Source: Serinus canaria
Taxonomy: Eukaryota > Chordata > Aves > Passeriformes > Fringillidae
Length of the DNA: 64,000 bases
NCBI RefSeq assembly: GCF_022539315.1
Contig: NC_066323.1
Location: 3,722,219-3,786,218, forward strand
Direction of reading: 5' to 3'
Shown: piece by piece, positions 35,401-49,751 of the stretch
Position numbering within the stretch: position 1 is the first letter of the stretch
How the letters are laid out: each line of letters opens with the position of its first letter
Translations under genes and position numbers: made by a program
The notes under the pieces: generated by a model
The model's database searches: none
Told to the model about the DNA's origin: nothing
What the model saw: the letters and a program-made list of their open reading frames with translations, nothing else

Positions 35401-37479
35401 CAAAAAGACCTTCTAGAGAAGCAGCATTCAGTACCTTTAATATCTCTAAAAGTTACGGGCACCTGGCTGACTCTGAAAGTCCACGCACAAGAGATTCTCA
35501 TAGAAAACTTGGATGAATTAATGCCTTCACTCAGAAGGCAGAAGGAGCAGATTCCTTTCAAAAATCTGTGTTTGTATCAGTGAGAAGAATCAGGCACTTT
35601 CACCCAGCATCAGTTTTGGTTGTTGAAGAGATACAACACAGACCTCTTCGTGTGATGGCTCTTGGAGACAGGAGTGAATGCACTTCTCCATCTCTGATGG
35701 GGTTTTTCTTTAAAGCACAGCTCCCCAAAGGAAATACACAAATGCTCTTAAATGTCATCTCTCAGAAAATCAGACCATCCATTGGCACTACAAAAGCACA
35801 TGTGAAATCAAAGCTAAAGAAAACTTGCTCTTTTAAATGAACTGAACTAACATCTTTGTTTAGCCCATGTATGCCAGCAGCAATTTAACTCCAGAAAGCA
35901 GTAATTTCAGGCAGCTCAAGCTGCCATGATTCACCACTGTGAATGATTTTGCCTTTCATGGCAAACCGGGAAGTGATGTGAATGGCTTATTTTCCTGCTC
36001 CAATAAGCTCCAGCTCATCATTTTGCATATTTGTCTTTGTTTCTTATTTGCCTCTGACATAAAAATAATCTGAAGAATCAAAGGAAAAGACCTGAACAGG
36101 AATGATGATCTCAAAACTTATTTAGCCATCTGCATCTGTGTGGGAGCAGCAGCTCTCACTTCCTGCCAGTCACCTGTCTGCTTTATTTTTTCACGTCCAA
36201 GGACGTTCCTGCAAGACAGAGCTTTATCTTTCTGACTATTACTCAAAAATAGCAGAACTGACATGCCAAATAAAATTGGAAAGCTCTTTTTTGGACCAAT
36301 TCCCACCTCTCTTTTTGGTTCAAAACAGAAGTGTGAAGTAAAAGAGACATCACTTTTTCCAGCAAAGTGAACATTGGTGCATCTCAAAACTCAGTCAGCA
36401 CATCTGTGTTTTGACCCGTCTCATTTTTTATGTGACCTGAGCAGGCTGCCAGCGAGGCTGTCTGTGAGCACCCAGAACCTGGAGACAAGCTTCATCTTCA
36501 GCTGAGCACCACTCCACATGGGCAACATTTCTGCAAAGCTTCTGGGCCATTCCTCAAAAGTTTTATTTTCCACAGCCCACATGTCCACAAAGCTCACACG
36601 TGGTGACAACCAGACATCACCATGAACATGTTCCAAGTACTCTCTGTCTTCTACACACATCAAGAGGTTTTCAGCTCTACCTGAAAGAAACAATGATTTT
36701 CCTGCATGTACCTACACAGCTCCTGAGCTGCTTTCTGGAATGGTTTCCCTTTTGTACCAGCTGCAGGATTTCCTGGAGTAAGCCACTAACCAGGGCTGCA
36801 TGAGACCACTCAGCTGCCTTTTTCCAGGAGGTCCATTGGGAGAGAGGCATGGCTTAATTGCTACAGTTTATTACCAAAGTCAACTGCAAGGGTCAGCGAG
36901 CCCAAGGCTTGCACTGCTTGGGAAAGGGCCTGCAACACACCCTCAAAGCGTGCTGCTGCCCAGTCCTGGGAGATGCAGGGCGTCCTTTTTACACCTCTCA
37001 CTCTTCTGAATTCCTCTGCAGACCAGCTGTTCACTTAGGAAATGTAAATCCCTTCTTTTGCACCCATTTTGCTAACATTTCCTCCTCATACCTGGCCAAA
37101 AGAAAGGTGTTTGCAAGATGCAAGATGACCCCACTGCCAAGGTCAGCTGGACACCACAAGGTGAGGATGAAGAACAAGTTTGGGGACCTCCCAAACAGTC
37201 TCCCCAAGTGGCTGCTGCAGACAAATTTCACACCCTCCTTGTGCTGTGTCCCAGGACTGAGCGTCCTCCTGCTTAACCTGAGCCCGGCTGCTGCAGCTTT
37301 CAAAGAGGAAAATTACTCCAGCTCAGCCTTTTCCAACTGGAAATGATTATGCTTTTGTTGCTACCGAGGGTGCTCCTTGGCAGGCAGCCCAGGCACCACA
37401 GGTAATGGCCACAACAGGAGGTGCCGCGGAGACATTGGCATTTCGTGGCAGGGGAGAAGAGGGGGAGGACACACTATCT
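32401..37479. other. Non-coding DNA, AT-rich at left
   Basis: No gene was recognised. T19 at 32424-32442 is followed by strongly AT-rich sequence to about 32780, with AAAAT/AATA repeats near 32490-32650. T15 lies at 33153-33167. Frames up to 162 aa (36858-37346) have no recognisable domain and are matched by overlapping frames on the other strand. Confidence 0.5.
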
Positions 37480-38010
37480 GAGAGCCCCACACAAACAGCT
37501 CAGGCTAAACCCATTTGTCAGAGTGGCAAGTGACCTTTTCCGTTCACCTGTGATTAAGGAACCAGATTTCTTCATTAAGGCAAATAAACCAAATTAGGAC
37601 GGCTGGGTGCAGGGGATTCAAGCAGCTTTTGCCATCCCAATCCTTGAACCCATCTTATTAGAGCAGCCTGGGAAGTGGAAGGAGTAACTCGGGGCAGGTC
37701 AGGGCAAAGCAGTGCTAAATCTGTGTCTCTCGACCCGTTGTTAATCATCTATTCTCTTTCTATAAATGAATTTGGAATGTGGAGCAAATCATACTAAAAG
37801 ATTTCTCCTCCTTGCTGAATACTTCAGGAGCTTTAAGGAATTCAGCTCAGGAGCAATGCTTCATTCAGGGCTGTTGATTAGTTCCACCGTGGAGTGCACT
37901 AGACAAGACAATAAGTAGACGACAGACACAGTGATTCATAGATTACTCTGCTGAGAGTTGCAGGTGTTTTGGGATCGAATGAAAGGAAGGGAGGTTGGGT
38001 CAGTTCTCAA
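37480..38010. promoter_or_regulatory. Candidate conserved non-coding element
   Basis: This repeat-poor stretch carries homeodomain-type words (CTGTGATTAAGG near 37549, TTGTTAATCATC near 37738, TTGATTAG near 37874) and retained CpGs such as CTCGACCCG near 37729 and GTAGACGAC near 37915. No coding potential is visible. The call rests on composition only. Confidence 0.28.
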
Positions 38011-41000
38011 ACCCCCTTCCTGTTAAAGGATTAGCATGGGTAACCCAAAGTTATTAAAATCACTCTCATAAATGTAGAAGTTGGAGTTTTTGCTCAAAGT
38101 TTCCTTCCCTGCCCCACCCCCCGTGCTCTTCCTAGCAGAAACAGCAAATGGAGTTTAGAGTTAATAGCTGTGCCAAACTGAAAGCAAAGAAAGGCGCCAG
38201 ATCCTCACCTGGTATAAACAGGAAGAGTTTACAGAAAACTTTGTGTAGGAGTCCAAATAATGGATACAGCCAAAGCCCTGAAACTTTTCTCACTTCCCAA
38301 CAATATCATGAAACGTGTGCAGTTACTTAAGATACAGGTATAGGACTACACAACTCTTCTCCTTCATCTATATGAAGTGTAAATACTACAGGGTGAAAGA
38401 GAGGAGTTGGAGAAAAGGAGAGAAAATCCTGCACCTTGCTGAAACCAACAGAGGAGACTTCCTGCCTTGGTCTGGGGAGAACAGGAGCACAGGGACACAG
38501 GAATATTGCCAAAGCCACGTCCCCTCAGTGGCACATCAGCACGGAGACAAGGCAAAGGGTTTTGCTCTCCAGGAGTGCAAAAGGGAGGGAGCCAGAAAGG
38601 AAGAACTCATTTAACCATGTGCCCTGCTTAGCTAAAGCAAAGAGATGCTGCTGCTGCAAGCACTCAGCCACCCACATCCAGGGAAACCAATTGCCACCTT
38701 CTCCGAAGAGAAACTAAAATCCACTGCTTCTACACACAATCAACATTGCCACTTCCCCCCACACCACTCTGCCAAGCCTTGCAGAACCCTGCACTGACGT
38801 ACACAGACCCTTGAGGAACCAGTCACCAAGGTACTTTTGAATCTGAGGCTTCAAATGGGAATGCAAATCCCACATTTCATGCATCATGGGGTGTTTTACG
38901 CTTTGGCAAGGAATGAAAGTCACCTAAGAAGGAACTGCCATAACAGGACGATGAGCACAATGGAAAGACATTTACAGGGCTAAACATATTATTGATGTGT
39001 CAGGTTTGACAGAGTTTCAGGACAGCAAGAGACACAGTTCACATGTCAAGAACATGTTTTCAACCAGAAGCACACTACCCTACTCTGCTGGGCTACAAAC
39101 ACTACCTAAAATAGCCATTAGGAAGTGTTATGAATTAAAAAGCAATTTGTATTCGGTGTATATTAAGAGCAAGGCATTGTGTTCCTCTGGGATTTTGACT
39201 TGAGGAGATTCCAAGTATGTAAAACAAACAAAAAAAAAAGTTCAAGATTTTTTGTCAGAAAAGATACACTAAACAGAGAAGATAAGTGATATCATGTGGT
39301 TCAATGATCCTACCTGTGTTTTTCACTTTTAGAAACACAGACAAACCAACCTCCTTTTTATCTTTGATAATTGAGGGAATTATTCAGCTTTAAAATCCAC
39401 CTTCCAGTCATAAGACGTGCTGTATGGCAGCATTCATGTTTGACTGCCAGAGTTTTTAGTTATCTTTTACTGGTAAGTAAGGCTGTCTTTCTCCCTCTGT
39501 TCTTCTTTCTTTCTGACCTGCAGCCATGACAGCAGGTTTGGGCTGGTAAAGGTGCCAGTGATGGCAGGAGTTCCCCACTGCTGTCCATGCTCCCCTCCCC
39601 ATTCCCAATTAACTCAGGGCTGAGCTCAGGTGAACAACTCTCCACCTGCATTTCTTGCAGCCTGGTGGGCAAAATCTTCCAGGTGACAGAGGGCGAGCAA
39701 AGCCCAGGAGATTCTGGAAGGAGACCAAAAGCTGAAGTAGATGCTCCATCTCCAGCCAAGGCCAAGCTTGGTTCAGAGCCCACAGCTGCTCCCCAGCCAG
39801 GGCCACTGGGCAGCTCCTGCAGGCTGGATGGGAAGAACAACATCCATTTAGCAACTGCTTCAGCTTTTTCACTCAGCCTGGAGGGAAAATTCACTCCTGC
39901 AAACAGCAGCTGAGAAGAGGCAGGTGGGAAGGTCTGAGCTGCACCATCCACATCAAGGACACCTCCAGGCTGGGAAAGGGCAGCGCTCCTGGAGGAGGTA
40001 GAGCCAGGGTGAGAACTTGCCCACATGTGTTTTACCCCAAAGTCCAGCATAACAGCATTTCAGTGGAGAGTTAAATAAAGTTGGAAAATAATCCATAAAG
40101 AACACTTTGATGTCCTTTGGGACAGAAGGCTCTGTGCTGTGCACAGCAGGGTGAGCTACTATAGCTGAAAAGAAAAGCTTCAAAATCCTGAAATGTGCAT
40201 GATCACTCAGTACTGAAGTTACTCCATGATGACCCAGGATATAAATTATTTGCTAAACAGAGGATCTGTACACAGCCCAAACATGCCAGGCAGGAGGCTG
40301 ACACCTGATCCTGGGTAGGCATGGTGTGGAAAACCAGCCCCTGGCAGCACCCCTTCAGATCCCAGTGTCCTCACCTGCCAAAGCCTAAAACACACTTGTT
40401 TGTAGTTTGTCATGTCACATTAAATTGAAATCTTTCATTGCCTGGCTGGGAAAGATAATAGAAAGCAACATTTCAAGGTGATCTACCCTTCCAAACAATC
40501 TTTAGCAAATTAATAATTAACCAACTATTTATTGGTCAGCTGATGCTGCCCCAGATATGAAGTTCCAGGCAAGGCACCAGTGAGATCTCACACAGCCGTG
40601 CTTCTCTTAATTGAGCACAACTGGAAGGATATTTTGGTTAGCCCAATTAATTTGGAGAACCTTGGGGTAGGAGCAGCATGAGTGCAACAATGCAGTTCTG
40701 CATCTCAACTCACCCCTGTAGGCTTTTCCTCCTGCTTTCCACCATCCCCAGTTGACCTTGTCAGGGAGCCACTGGTCACACCTTCAAAAAAAGCCACACA
40801 CAGGCTCTGCCCTGCTCGGGGACCATCTCCCTCTGGATTTGGCCCATGCTTGGGCACCTCCTCATGGGATCAGGCATCCCTTCTCCCAGGTACTCCCCAG
40901 CCTGCCAACTGCTAAATTTCCAGCGTGCCTGCAGCCCCCTTGTGGAATGAGACCGAAAAGAGGCAATGTTTTAATTTAAAAGCACGGAGTTATTTTTAGC

Positions 41001-41939
41001 TGCTGCAGGGCTGTTCCCACAGGTGCCACAGGCTCCTGGGGCAGGAGCAACTCCTGCACGCCTCGGGATGCACTGGAGCCTGATGGAACACTCTACTCCA
41101 TACCATTTTTAAACACCAGCAAAATGTTTGTATGGTTTCTCTACAATCCCTCATCAGGGGCTACTGGTTGGGTTTTTGGTTTGGTTCAACCCAAAATTGG
41201 GGATTTTGCCTCAAGCCTTGTTTCCAGCCCTCCAGTCCAATTCTCTGCTCACTGCAGAGCCAGAAGCATTTCTAAGCCTGTGCTGCTGCTTCAGGCTGTC
41301 CAAGCACCTCTCTCACTTCCACTGTTTCCCTGATAAAACAGATTGCAAAAGATACAAACTCCCTTTTAATTTCACTTTCACTGAAAATATCTTGATACTT
41401 CTCAAGGTGTCACACCCTCAAAATCCCAAGTGGGATGCAGGAGGCAACCAGTGGTCCAGGAGCAGAGCCACAGGCTCAGAGGCACCCAGAGAGAGAAGCA
41501 CAATTAACATGCAGTGCTTCCCCAGCAGAGCAGATCAGGGAGAAAGTGGGTGAAAAAAAAAAAAAAAACTACACTACAGTGCTTCTAATAAACTAAGAAA
41601 CTTTTTTGACTTTCATGATGTACATATGGCCGTTAATTTCCATGTCATGTTATGATTTTTGGCTGAGCCAACAGTATGTATGTGTGGATGGGAGCAAGCA
41701 AAACAAATGCATTTTGTATTCAAATTTATACAACTCCATACATTTTTATGCTGTTTATTTGAAAATTAATTTTGGCTTAGGCCTTAGAGACAGCAAATGT
41801 TGTCAAGATTTGAGGGCTACCTGAAAAGCCTTGGGGACAGCATTACCCTTATGCATAAGAAACAGCAAAATAAAATAAAAATAAATGAATTTCCAAATAC
41901 GTCATGGCTAATCCCTTGAGCTGACCTACAAATGAATTA
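38011..41939. other. Non-coding DNA
   Basis: No gene was recognised. A 196-aa minus-strand frame at 39460-40050 faces a 108-aa plus-strand frame at 39587-39913 in a locally GC-rich part. Neither has a domain, a signal peptide or convincing splice sites, so both are probably chance. A16 lies at 41553-41568 and A-rich words near 41867-41884. Confidence 0.45.
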
Positions 41940-42480
41940 TAGAGGGTTTGCTACAGGACTGAGTAGATCTTGTGATTTCACTGAGAGATTTATCTTATTT
42001 TCCAACTTATTTTCATATCTTATTTCCTTTTCTTTTAGAATTAGACTGTAAATAAAAGAGCTAAGACCGAATGAAGCTCCCTTTCACCGCACTCATATTG
42101 GATTGATAAATTAAAACGGTGAGATGAGTTTTGTATGACCCATCCTCGAGGATTTGGGAAATTTAGCCGATGCAAAACAAGGCATTAATTTGGAGAGGCC
42201 TAGCTACTTACAATGCTTAGTATTCTGACAATGATGAATGGCATCATTCCAAGCAAATGGTAATTTCACTTTTTGTGACAGTACTTTAGAGCAAAACCGA
42301 CTTTCTTCACACAAAGAATTTGCAATCCTATTGAACAGAGGCTGTACCTGAATATCAGAAATCCTTCATTGTTTAAGTATCATCTGATATTCTTGATTGG
42401 CTCCAGACTGAAGGTTGCAGTTGAATTAGGGAGAACGGAGGTTAAGTCCTAACCTTGAAAGATTTAGCAGCCATTGAAAC
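41940..42480. promoter_or_regulatory. Candidate conserved non-coding element with exon-like core
   Basis: This is AT-rich unique sequence with retained CpGs (AAGACCGAAT, TTCACCGCAC, TCCTCGAGG, TTAGCCGATG). A long pyrimidine-rich stretch ends in CTTTTCTTTTAG at 42038, and 80 bp later AACG is followed by GTGAGA at 42119. The interval 42039-42118 therefore has an acceptor-like and a donor-like edge. All three forward frames within it contain stops, so it could only be a non-coding exon. A plain enhancer block is equally likely. Confidence 0.3.
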
Positions 42481-45400
42481 ACTGCCTTTGGGCACTTATT
42501 GGCCTGTATTTATCAAAAAACTTTTCAATTCAATGAGGGGAGGGAGAAAACACAAAACTTGTCACATTCATCAAGTGAAGCCACTGGAAAGACATCTACA
42601 GAAGAACACCCAAAAAGCATAATCTTTCAGAAGAGCTGATAGAAATGGTAATTGGATAGGATGAAGAATAATACTTCTAAAGCACGGGCACAGAGAATAT
42701 AGCTAAAAAATCAAGGTCAGGAGAAGAGAATGTATCCTTTTCAACTTAATAAAACTTACATTTGCCTTTTGTATTGTGGAAAATATTCCAGGTACCATTT
42801 CTAATTTATTTCTGCAGAAATACTTCTGAGTGAAAACAGGATTACAGACAAACTGGCAGCATGTTTTCTTTTAGCTTACGTGCAGCAAACATAAAAGCAT
42901 TGTTAGCAGATACAATTAGAAAAAAAAAAAAAAGGCACAACACAAAACAAACTCCAGGACTTCCCTATTATTTAGAAATGTGGCTCAGCCTTCAGAAACA
43001 GAGAGCATCTTTAAAAAAAGCTTCTCCCTAAGGCACTCGAAAGCCACCTTCTATGATTGGCAAAGAGCACTGACATTGTCTCCCAAACAGGGAACAGAAA
43101 TGATGAATCATAAAAACCCGATTGCACTTCTTCCTGCCTCCTCACTAACAAGCTAATCAGAGACCACAACGAGTGTCATGTGTAAACGGATGAGTTGTCC
43201 AGGGATGCTATATTGTCCCATTTTTATCTTGCACAAACACCTCTGGCCTGAACTTTGAAGGCTTTTGGCACATTTCTCAGGTTTTGTATCAGGGGTCCCA
43301 TCCAGCTGGCGAAGGAGGGGAAATACTGAAGTGCTGTGTTGCTCTGCTCGCCGGGGTTGCACGGATGCAGGTGTCTCCTTACTGACGAAGACACCAGCTA
43401 AGGCAAAAATAAAATCTGCAAAAGGTCAGTATCTGCACACACCAAGCCTCCAGCCAGCTCCCTAAACAGTTAACAAACAGCACCTACTACCAAAACATCC
43501 CCATAAATAATCCCCGTAATGAAAGTAGAGATGAAAGCATTTGTCAATTTTCCGTAGTCCAGGGAATTTGGCTATTGATGCCTATTAATCCAAGAAATAT
43601 AGCATTATATTTGTCAAGAGCATCTCCAGATGTAGGGCTGGAGGGATAACCTGTGATTTGTAATGGCAACATTTTCCCTACCAGTCCAGGTGCCATGTTT
43701 TAGTGTTACAGCACATTTAGCAACAGTGTTGACTGATCTACTCAGGCCACTATCAGCAAGGCTTTCCCACTCCAAAGTACCTGAGAAACAACATTTGCCA
43801 AGCAGAACTGCAGGTCATGCCCATTTCAGAAACATTCACCTCAGCATATGGTGGGAATAGGTCAGACATGATGAAAAAGGCAACCAAGGACAAAAACACG
43901 TGGCAGCAGTCTGAGAATCTGTAATTTGGGGTGAAACCTGCCATCTGGCCTTCAACACCTTGACATCAAGAAAGCAGTTGCAGGGGTGCCCTGGTGTGCC
44001 TAGGCATTTGTGGACATATGGTATGTTTTACCATTAACTGCAAATTTCCTTACTTTTATTGTTTTCTGTCACAAGCGTAATGTTTGCTTTAACAGATTTG
44101 TTGCATGAGCATATTTATTGTGCATTTCATGTTTTTCCCAGCCACTCCCCACTTTTCCTTAACTTTTTTGGTCTCCACACTGGTCCAGGCCATGCCATGA
44201 CATCCAGGGACCCATCCTGGTAACACCAACTTCCCTGTGGGATTTTGAGCACTCATTTCAGCATTAGAAACACTCCATGCCATGACAGGGGTCTGCACTC
44301 CAAGCTTTGAGTCTTCCTCCACACTGCTCAAAAACCCCTTTAAATCACCATCCAACTTCTTTACACTTCTGCTTAGCACAGGGGCTTGCCAAAGCCCCCA
44401 GGCTGACCACCGCCCTGCTGATGGCCAATCTCCTCAAGTGCTTTCTTAAAGCTTTTTATTTTTCTGTTCAAGCCAGACTGGACATTCAGGCACATTTAGC
44501 TCTGGCACAAGCAAAGCCTGCATTGCCCTCCCTGTGTGCACCATAGTGGGTCTCCTCTCTTGTCCCATCCAATAACTCCAGGAAGATAAACAGCAACTCA
44601 CAGGAAAAATCAGACGTAATCCTGGGTAACTCAGTGTCACACAATTCCTAGATGATCACAGCTCAAATAAAACCACATTCACCTCAGTGTCTGAAAAGGC
44701 CAAGGATGGATTTTTCAGGACATTGCTTGCAACTGCAGAGGCACAAGTTGGATGCCCACAGTCCACATGGTGATGGTGAGACTGGAAAAGTCACACTACT
44801 GGTGATGAAAGAAAGAGGTATTTACAAGAGCAGTGCTTTTAGGTAAAATATGAATTCAAACATGTGAAAATTAAACATACGTTGACCATAAAAAGAAGAA
44901 CTAACCTCTCACATCTACAATAAATTCCTGTATCACCTGTAGTTATTCAGAGACAGATCTTACATCCCATCTCAGCAACTCTCAGAGCTGCTCTTTGATA
45001 TCAGGGTAAGTTTTGACCGAGCAGAAGTTGAGTAAACACCTCAGGATTTGGCCCTCTGATGTTAAGCTACCAATCTTAATTTAGAGAGCACATTTCCCAA
45101 AATACATTAAAAGTGCAAGTCTTTAGTAGAGCAGGCTCCAGGAAAGCAAACAGGACATTATTTGTGGCAATGGTGGTGTGGGTGATTTTCCAAAAACGGG
45201 CTGGTTTGTGGGAAATCACTGAATTAATCGCTGCCCCACATAAAAGGAGTGGATTCTACGATGATTTCAGCACGCTTCTACGAATTTCTTTTTCTGCCTG
45301 ATGCCACCTGTTTCCCTGCCAGCTCCTCCAGCCACATACCAAGGCATTGCTGGGGGGGTCAAAGCAGCAAAATTCCTGGGCACCATCTGCTTATTCCTAA

Positions 45401-47799
45401 CCCCCAAACCCATATTTCCACCTCAGCATCATATCCGCCCTTATCGGGGGGCATTGTGCACTAATGACCATTATTTAATTAACAGATGAAGAAGCCCTGA
45501 AAGCCGCGCCAGCAGATTTTGAACTTGATCTTCTCTCATTTGCTGTCAGGCAAGACCAGATAAATGACAAGTATTTCGAGAGTCTGCAAAGGCCCTTTAG
45601 AACAGCTGCACAGGCTTCACCCCTTCTTTGCAGCAGGTTTCTCACTTAAGAAAAAAACACGCTTCATTACATCGCCTCTTACTTGAGCTGCAAGGGTCTA
45701 TTCAAGGAAGATAAGCCTCTTAGAAATGAAGTAGCGTTGAATTTAGGTTTTGAGTGACAGGAGGAAGGTTTATCCATTCAGCAGACAATACTGCTTTCTC
45801 TGCATTAATCTAGGAGGCGGACAATGATCTGTTTTTTAGGCAGCATCTCATCTCTTTTCCCACAGCAGAAGGTGATTAGAGTTCGGAAGCAGGGGCTGTG
45901 AAAGAAAGGCGAGCACTATCTCCCCAGCCCTCCTGTTTCCTGAGCGGGCAGGAGGGAAGTTCTCGGCCAAGTGCATCAATCACAGGGCTGGCACTCAGGA
46001 TGTGCCTCTGGTCAGGGGCTGACCGGGGGCTGGCAGGTGAGGGCATGGACACCCCAGCAAAGCCCAGCCCTGATCTCTGCAGACAAACACACTTGCTCAG
46101 CAGAAGGAGGTTCACAACCCCATGTGTCTTGCATTTGGGAAAGGGGGAAAACTCCATGGTGTGAGCCCCGGGTAGGTAATGTGTGTCAGAAATCTCTTTT
46201 TATTAAGTGGGTCTAGCCAAAGGGTTGCTTATCAGCAACAAGCATTGGCATTTCTCAGCTCACCCCTGACAGCCACTCTGCTCACCAGCAGCTCCACCCA
46301 GGAGAGTTCCCAACACTCACAAAGAGGGTCAAACTCGTCTTGCTTTGCAGAGAAGGGAGCCAAGCAACTGAGAATCAGATTTGCCTGAGACCACAGCAGT
46401 GGAATGATTGACCCCAGGAATTTCGGCCTTCTTCCTCCTCCACAGGACCTCCCAGTGAACTACACACAACCCAAGGAGCTGGGAGCCAGCTCAGAGAGCC
46501 CACTCACCCCATGAACACTCCAGTAATGATAGTCAAAGACAATTAACCTATTTGTGTATCATATCATCTCCATTTTCCATGTTCAAGAAACAACCTGCAG
46601 TTTCAGCCACCTCTCCACTAGGAGAAATGAGCTACCAGGAGCAGGGTACCCACAACCTGCCCAACAGCACTGGCATTTTCCCTGCTTTTCCAAGACCTGT
46701 GCCCCAGCTGTCAGGCTGGACAGGGTTTAAGCACTTCAGCACTTCAGGCTGGAGCAGGCAAGGAAGCAGGAGAGACAAATATTGTCAAATGTGAAATGAG
46801 TACATTGCACAAATGCTGGTGCATGGGACAAGACACTGAGATCTTTAAATAATTAATAAGCTATCCATACGTGCATCTTCCTACATACAAAATAACCTGC
46901 AACTTCAACTATTTCCTTCAAGTAACCTCTATAGAACTTAAATCTTCACAGATTATTGTTGCAAATACTGACTAGCCCACAGAAATCAGGTTCCTTGCCC
47001 CCATTTGTCAGGGAACCAAGCAAAGGTTATACCCATAACCAAGGGCTTGCAATCCACTGGGAAAGACTGAGAAAGTCAAGACCAAGGAATTTTGGAGACT
47101 CCATCCCTGGCTGCCCAGGATGTGTTCAGAGCATAACAAGCAAACTCGAGTCTACACGAGCTGAGCAGTTAAAAACCAAAAAACTTGCTAAAAGTATTTC
47201 TGCCATCTTACATAAAGCCCCACGGACACTATTTTTAAATAAGCAAAGCCTCTGTAAGAGAAACATTTTCTACATCAGAAGGACTTTGTTGTGTCCCAGA
47301 ACGAAGCAGCTAAAGGGAATCCTCTTTCACTGCCAGGACAACTCTGAATAACTTTTAAGGGGCAAGACAGCAACCCTTGCTGCTGTTAGCAACAGCCCCC
47401 AGACCCGACTGCAGCGTGCTGCAGAAACACAGCCAACCTTCCACAAATAAGGAACGTATTGACACATTTTCTCTTCACCCCTTTGTGCTAAGCCTGTGTA
47501 ACTGTGCTTCAGTGAATGGCTTTTTGTTATTCTTATCTCCGCGCCTCAAAATTCCTCAAAACACATCTGTCACGGCACAGCTTGAGAGCCAGCCCCGAAC
47601 AACTCCGGTGTCACAGCTCTCCTGTCTCCCCTCCAACCTCCCAGGTGGGAAGAAGTTTGCACAGACATTTCTTTTGCTCATCGGAGCATGGCTGGCGTGC
47701 CGAGTCAGCGCCACACAGACCCACGTCCTCCTCTTTTCTCCTTCTTTCCCCCACCCCATCTTTTTCCTTTTTTTTTTTTTATTTTTTTCTTTTTTGCTT
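42481..47799. other. Non-coding DNA, some regulatory-looking parts
   Basis: No gene was recognised. A14 lies at 42920-42933 and a T-rich stretch near 47761-47800. The part at 45430-45800 keeps CpGs (CCGCCCTTATCGGGG, AAGCCGCGCC) and has a TTTAATTAACAG word near 45474; it may be regulatory. Frames up to 141 aa have no domains. Confidence 0.45.
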
Positions 47800-48480
47800 T
47801 AAGGAGACTTAATTGCTTCATTTCAGATGTTATGTTTAACCTCAGGAAATGGTACTATAGACATGGCAAACAACTTTCTGGTTGTTTCCAATCAGTACCG
47901 TATTATAAAGTACAGCCAGTTAAGAATCCTATTCATTTTCTTGCCCTGTCATCTTGATCTTATTTGAATGTCTGGGGAGCAGGAGGTGCTCGCTCAGCCC
48001 CACGTTTCAGAAGTGGGGGCAGGAACGTCTGTGCAATGTGTTAGAGACACTGAAAGTTTTCATTTTTGACTCCTTAATGAGAGCGACCTTTGCCACGGGC
48101 TGATGAGTTCCATACCTGTCCTGGTGTGTTTTCTGAAAACATTTGACACTGCTCACAGGTTTGACGGGGATATGACTAATGAAGTCTTGGTATAAAAATA
48201 ATGGGCTGCAATTGCAAGTCATTTGTGTGAAACCAAACTCCTTAAAAACTTGTCTCTGCTCACTTTCTGTTTTCTAAATGAGTCAATAATACGAATCAGA
48301 TGGCTTGAAGGAATAGACCCCCAAATATTTCCTCTCTCCCTTCTATAAATTAGCTGCCATTTTGTGCAATTTTTGTTGCCTCCAGGCACGGTTTAAATTG
48401 GACTGTAGTTACTAGATTGCTGGAGCTATTGCAAAATGTGTAGGCTAATACATAATACCTTGTTTTTGTTAAATGTATAG
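47800..48480. promoter_or_regulatory. Candidate conserved non-coding element
   Basis: This repeat-poor block has scattered CpGs (CAGTACCGTA, GAGAGCGACC, TTGACGGGG) and homeodomain-like words (CTTAATTGC near 47808, CTTAATGAG near 48073, GACTAATGAAG near 48174). It follows a T-rich tract. No coding potential is visible and the enhancer reading is inferred. Confidence 0.28.
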
Positions 48481-49751
48481 TAACAGCTCTTCTTGTGAGG
48501 TCAAGAGGCCCAGGCTGCTACTACTTAGAATGCATAACAATTTTATGTAAAGTAATGGGGAGGCAAGCAGAAGCATGAGTTTCTGCTGCAACTTTGAAAC
48601 AATCAAAAAAACTTATGTATTGTTTTCACCTTTTTTCTTATCAGCTACAAAGGAGAGTGATGCCTGTTACAAGGCTGTGCCTTGACTTTAGTCCCTGCTG
48701 TGGGACTCTTGTGGGCTGGGTGAATGAAGCCACCAGGAACCTCCCAGATTCATCACAGAAGGGCATTTTGAGACAAATCTCCATGGGTCATCCTCCACCA
48801 TCAAAGTTTGAATTCTCCTTTCAATTGAATAGGTACATCTGACCACCTGAGTAGTCAGCTTAGAATATATAATACACTGCAATGACAACAAGAGAAATAC
48901 CCTGAAAGCACAACTGGATGTACCACTGGCTCTTCCAATTTTAGCATGAGTACTGAAAATTTGAGATTTTCTTTAAGCCTCAGCTCTTGGAGTCATGCAA
49001 ATATATGAGGATTCCCTCCTCCAAAACCGCCCCACAATCTGTGGGCTCAAATAAAGGGGAAAATAGAGGATGATGAGGCTGTATTCACATGCTCAGGTGG
49101 AAAAGAGTTCATATTGTTGGGTTTTAGAGCCCATGTGGCCTAGAAGGGGCCACCACTGCAGAGACCTTCAGCCACCACTGGGAGTTTTGTTTGATGTCAA
49201 AACGTGCAATAAAATTATTTTATATAAGATACCATTTTAGCCACATTTGGATAGGCAACTGAAAGGCAAAGGCCAGCATTTTTTCCCTTGTGTTCAAGGA
49301 TGCCCAGGTACCCCACGCAGGCACACACACACGTTGTACTCCTGTAGGTGTGGGAGAGTTATGGAGGTGTGGAAGGAATAATCCACACGGGTCACAGACA
49401 TTTCCTGTTACATCCCATGAGCAGGCTCATTAGACCAAAGCTCATTTGTACTCAAAACGTGCAAAGTTAGGAACATGCCTAAGCCTTTGCAGGACCAGGC
49501 CTTAAGTACACACTCAACCTCAAGCTCCAGGTTTGGACATGCTGTTCTTCAGCCCCAGAACAAACGCAAAGCTCCGTACGACTAAATATAGCCAGCATAC
49601 AAGAGATTTTGTTTTGTTTTCTTTAGCAGCTCCCCTGTGACCCAACAGAAGTTACGAAACCAAATGAATGTAATAGAGCGTTCATTCCCTGCTTATTGAT
49701 GTTGCCTCACCCTTGGGCATATTTGCAAAATTTCCTTCTACATAATAAAAA
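48481..49751. other. Non-coding DNA with a possible old repeat tail
   Basis: No gene was recognised. A (CA)n run of 12 bp lies at 49321-49332. The words GCAAAGTTAGGAACATGCCT and TTTGCAGGACCAGGCCTTAA at about 49461-49506 resemble the ancient element at 29010-29225. Part of 49560-49700 keeps CpGs (CTCCGTACGAC) and may be regulatory. Confidence 0.45.

Noticed and set aside
39460..40050. 196-aa minus-strand frame in a locally GC-rich stretch
   Set aside because: A 108-aa frame faces it on the other strand, there is no domain or signal peptide, and the length is possible by chance in GC-rich DNA. It is the chance frame I would check first with RNA data.
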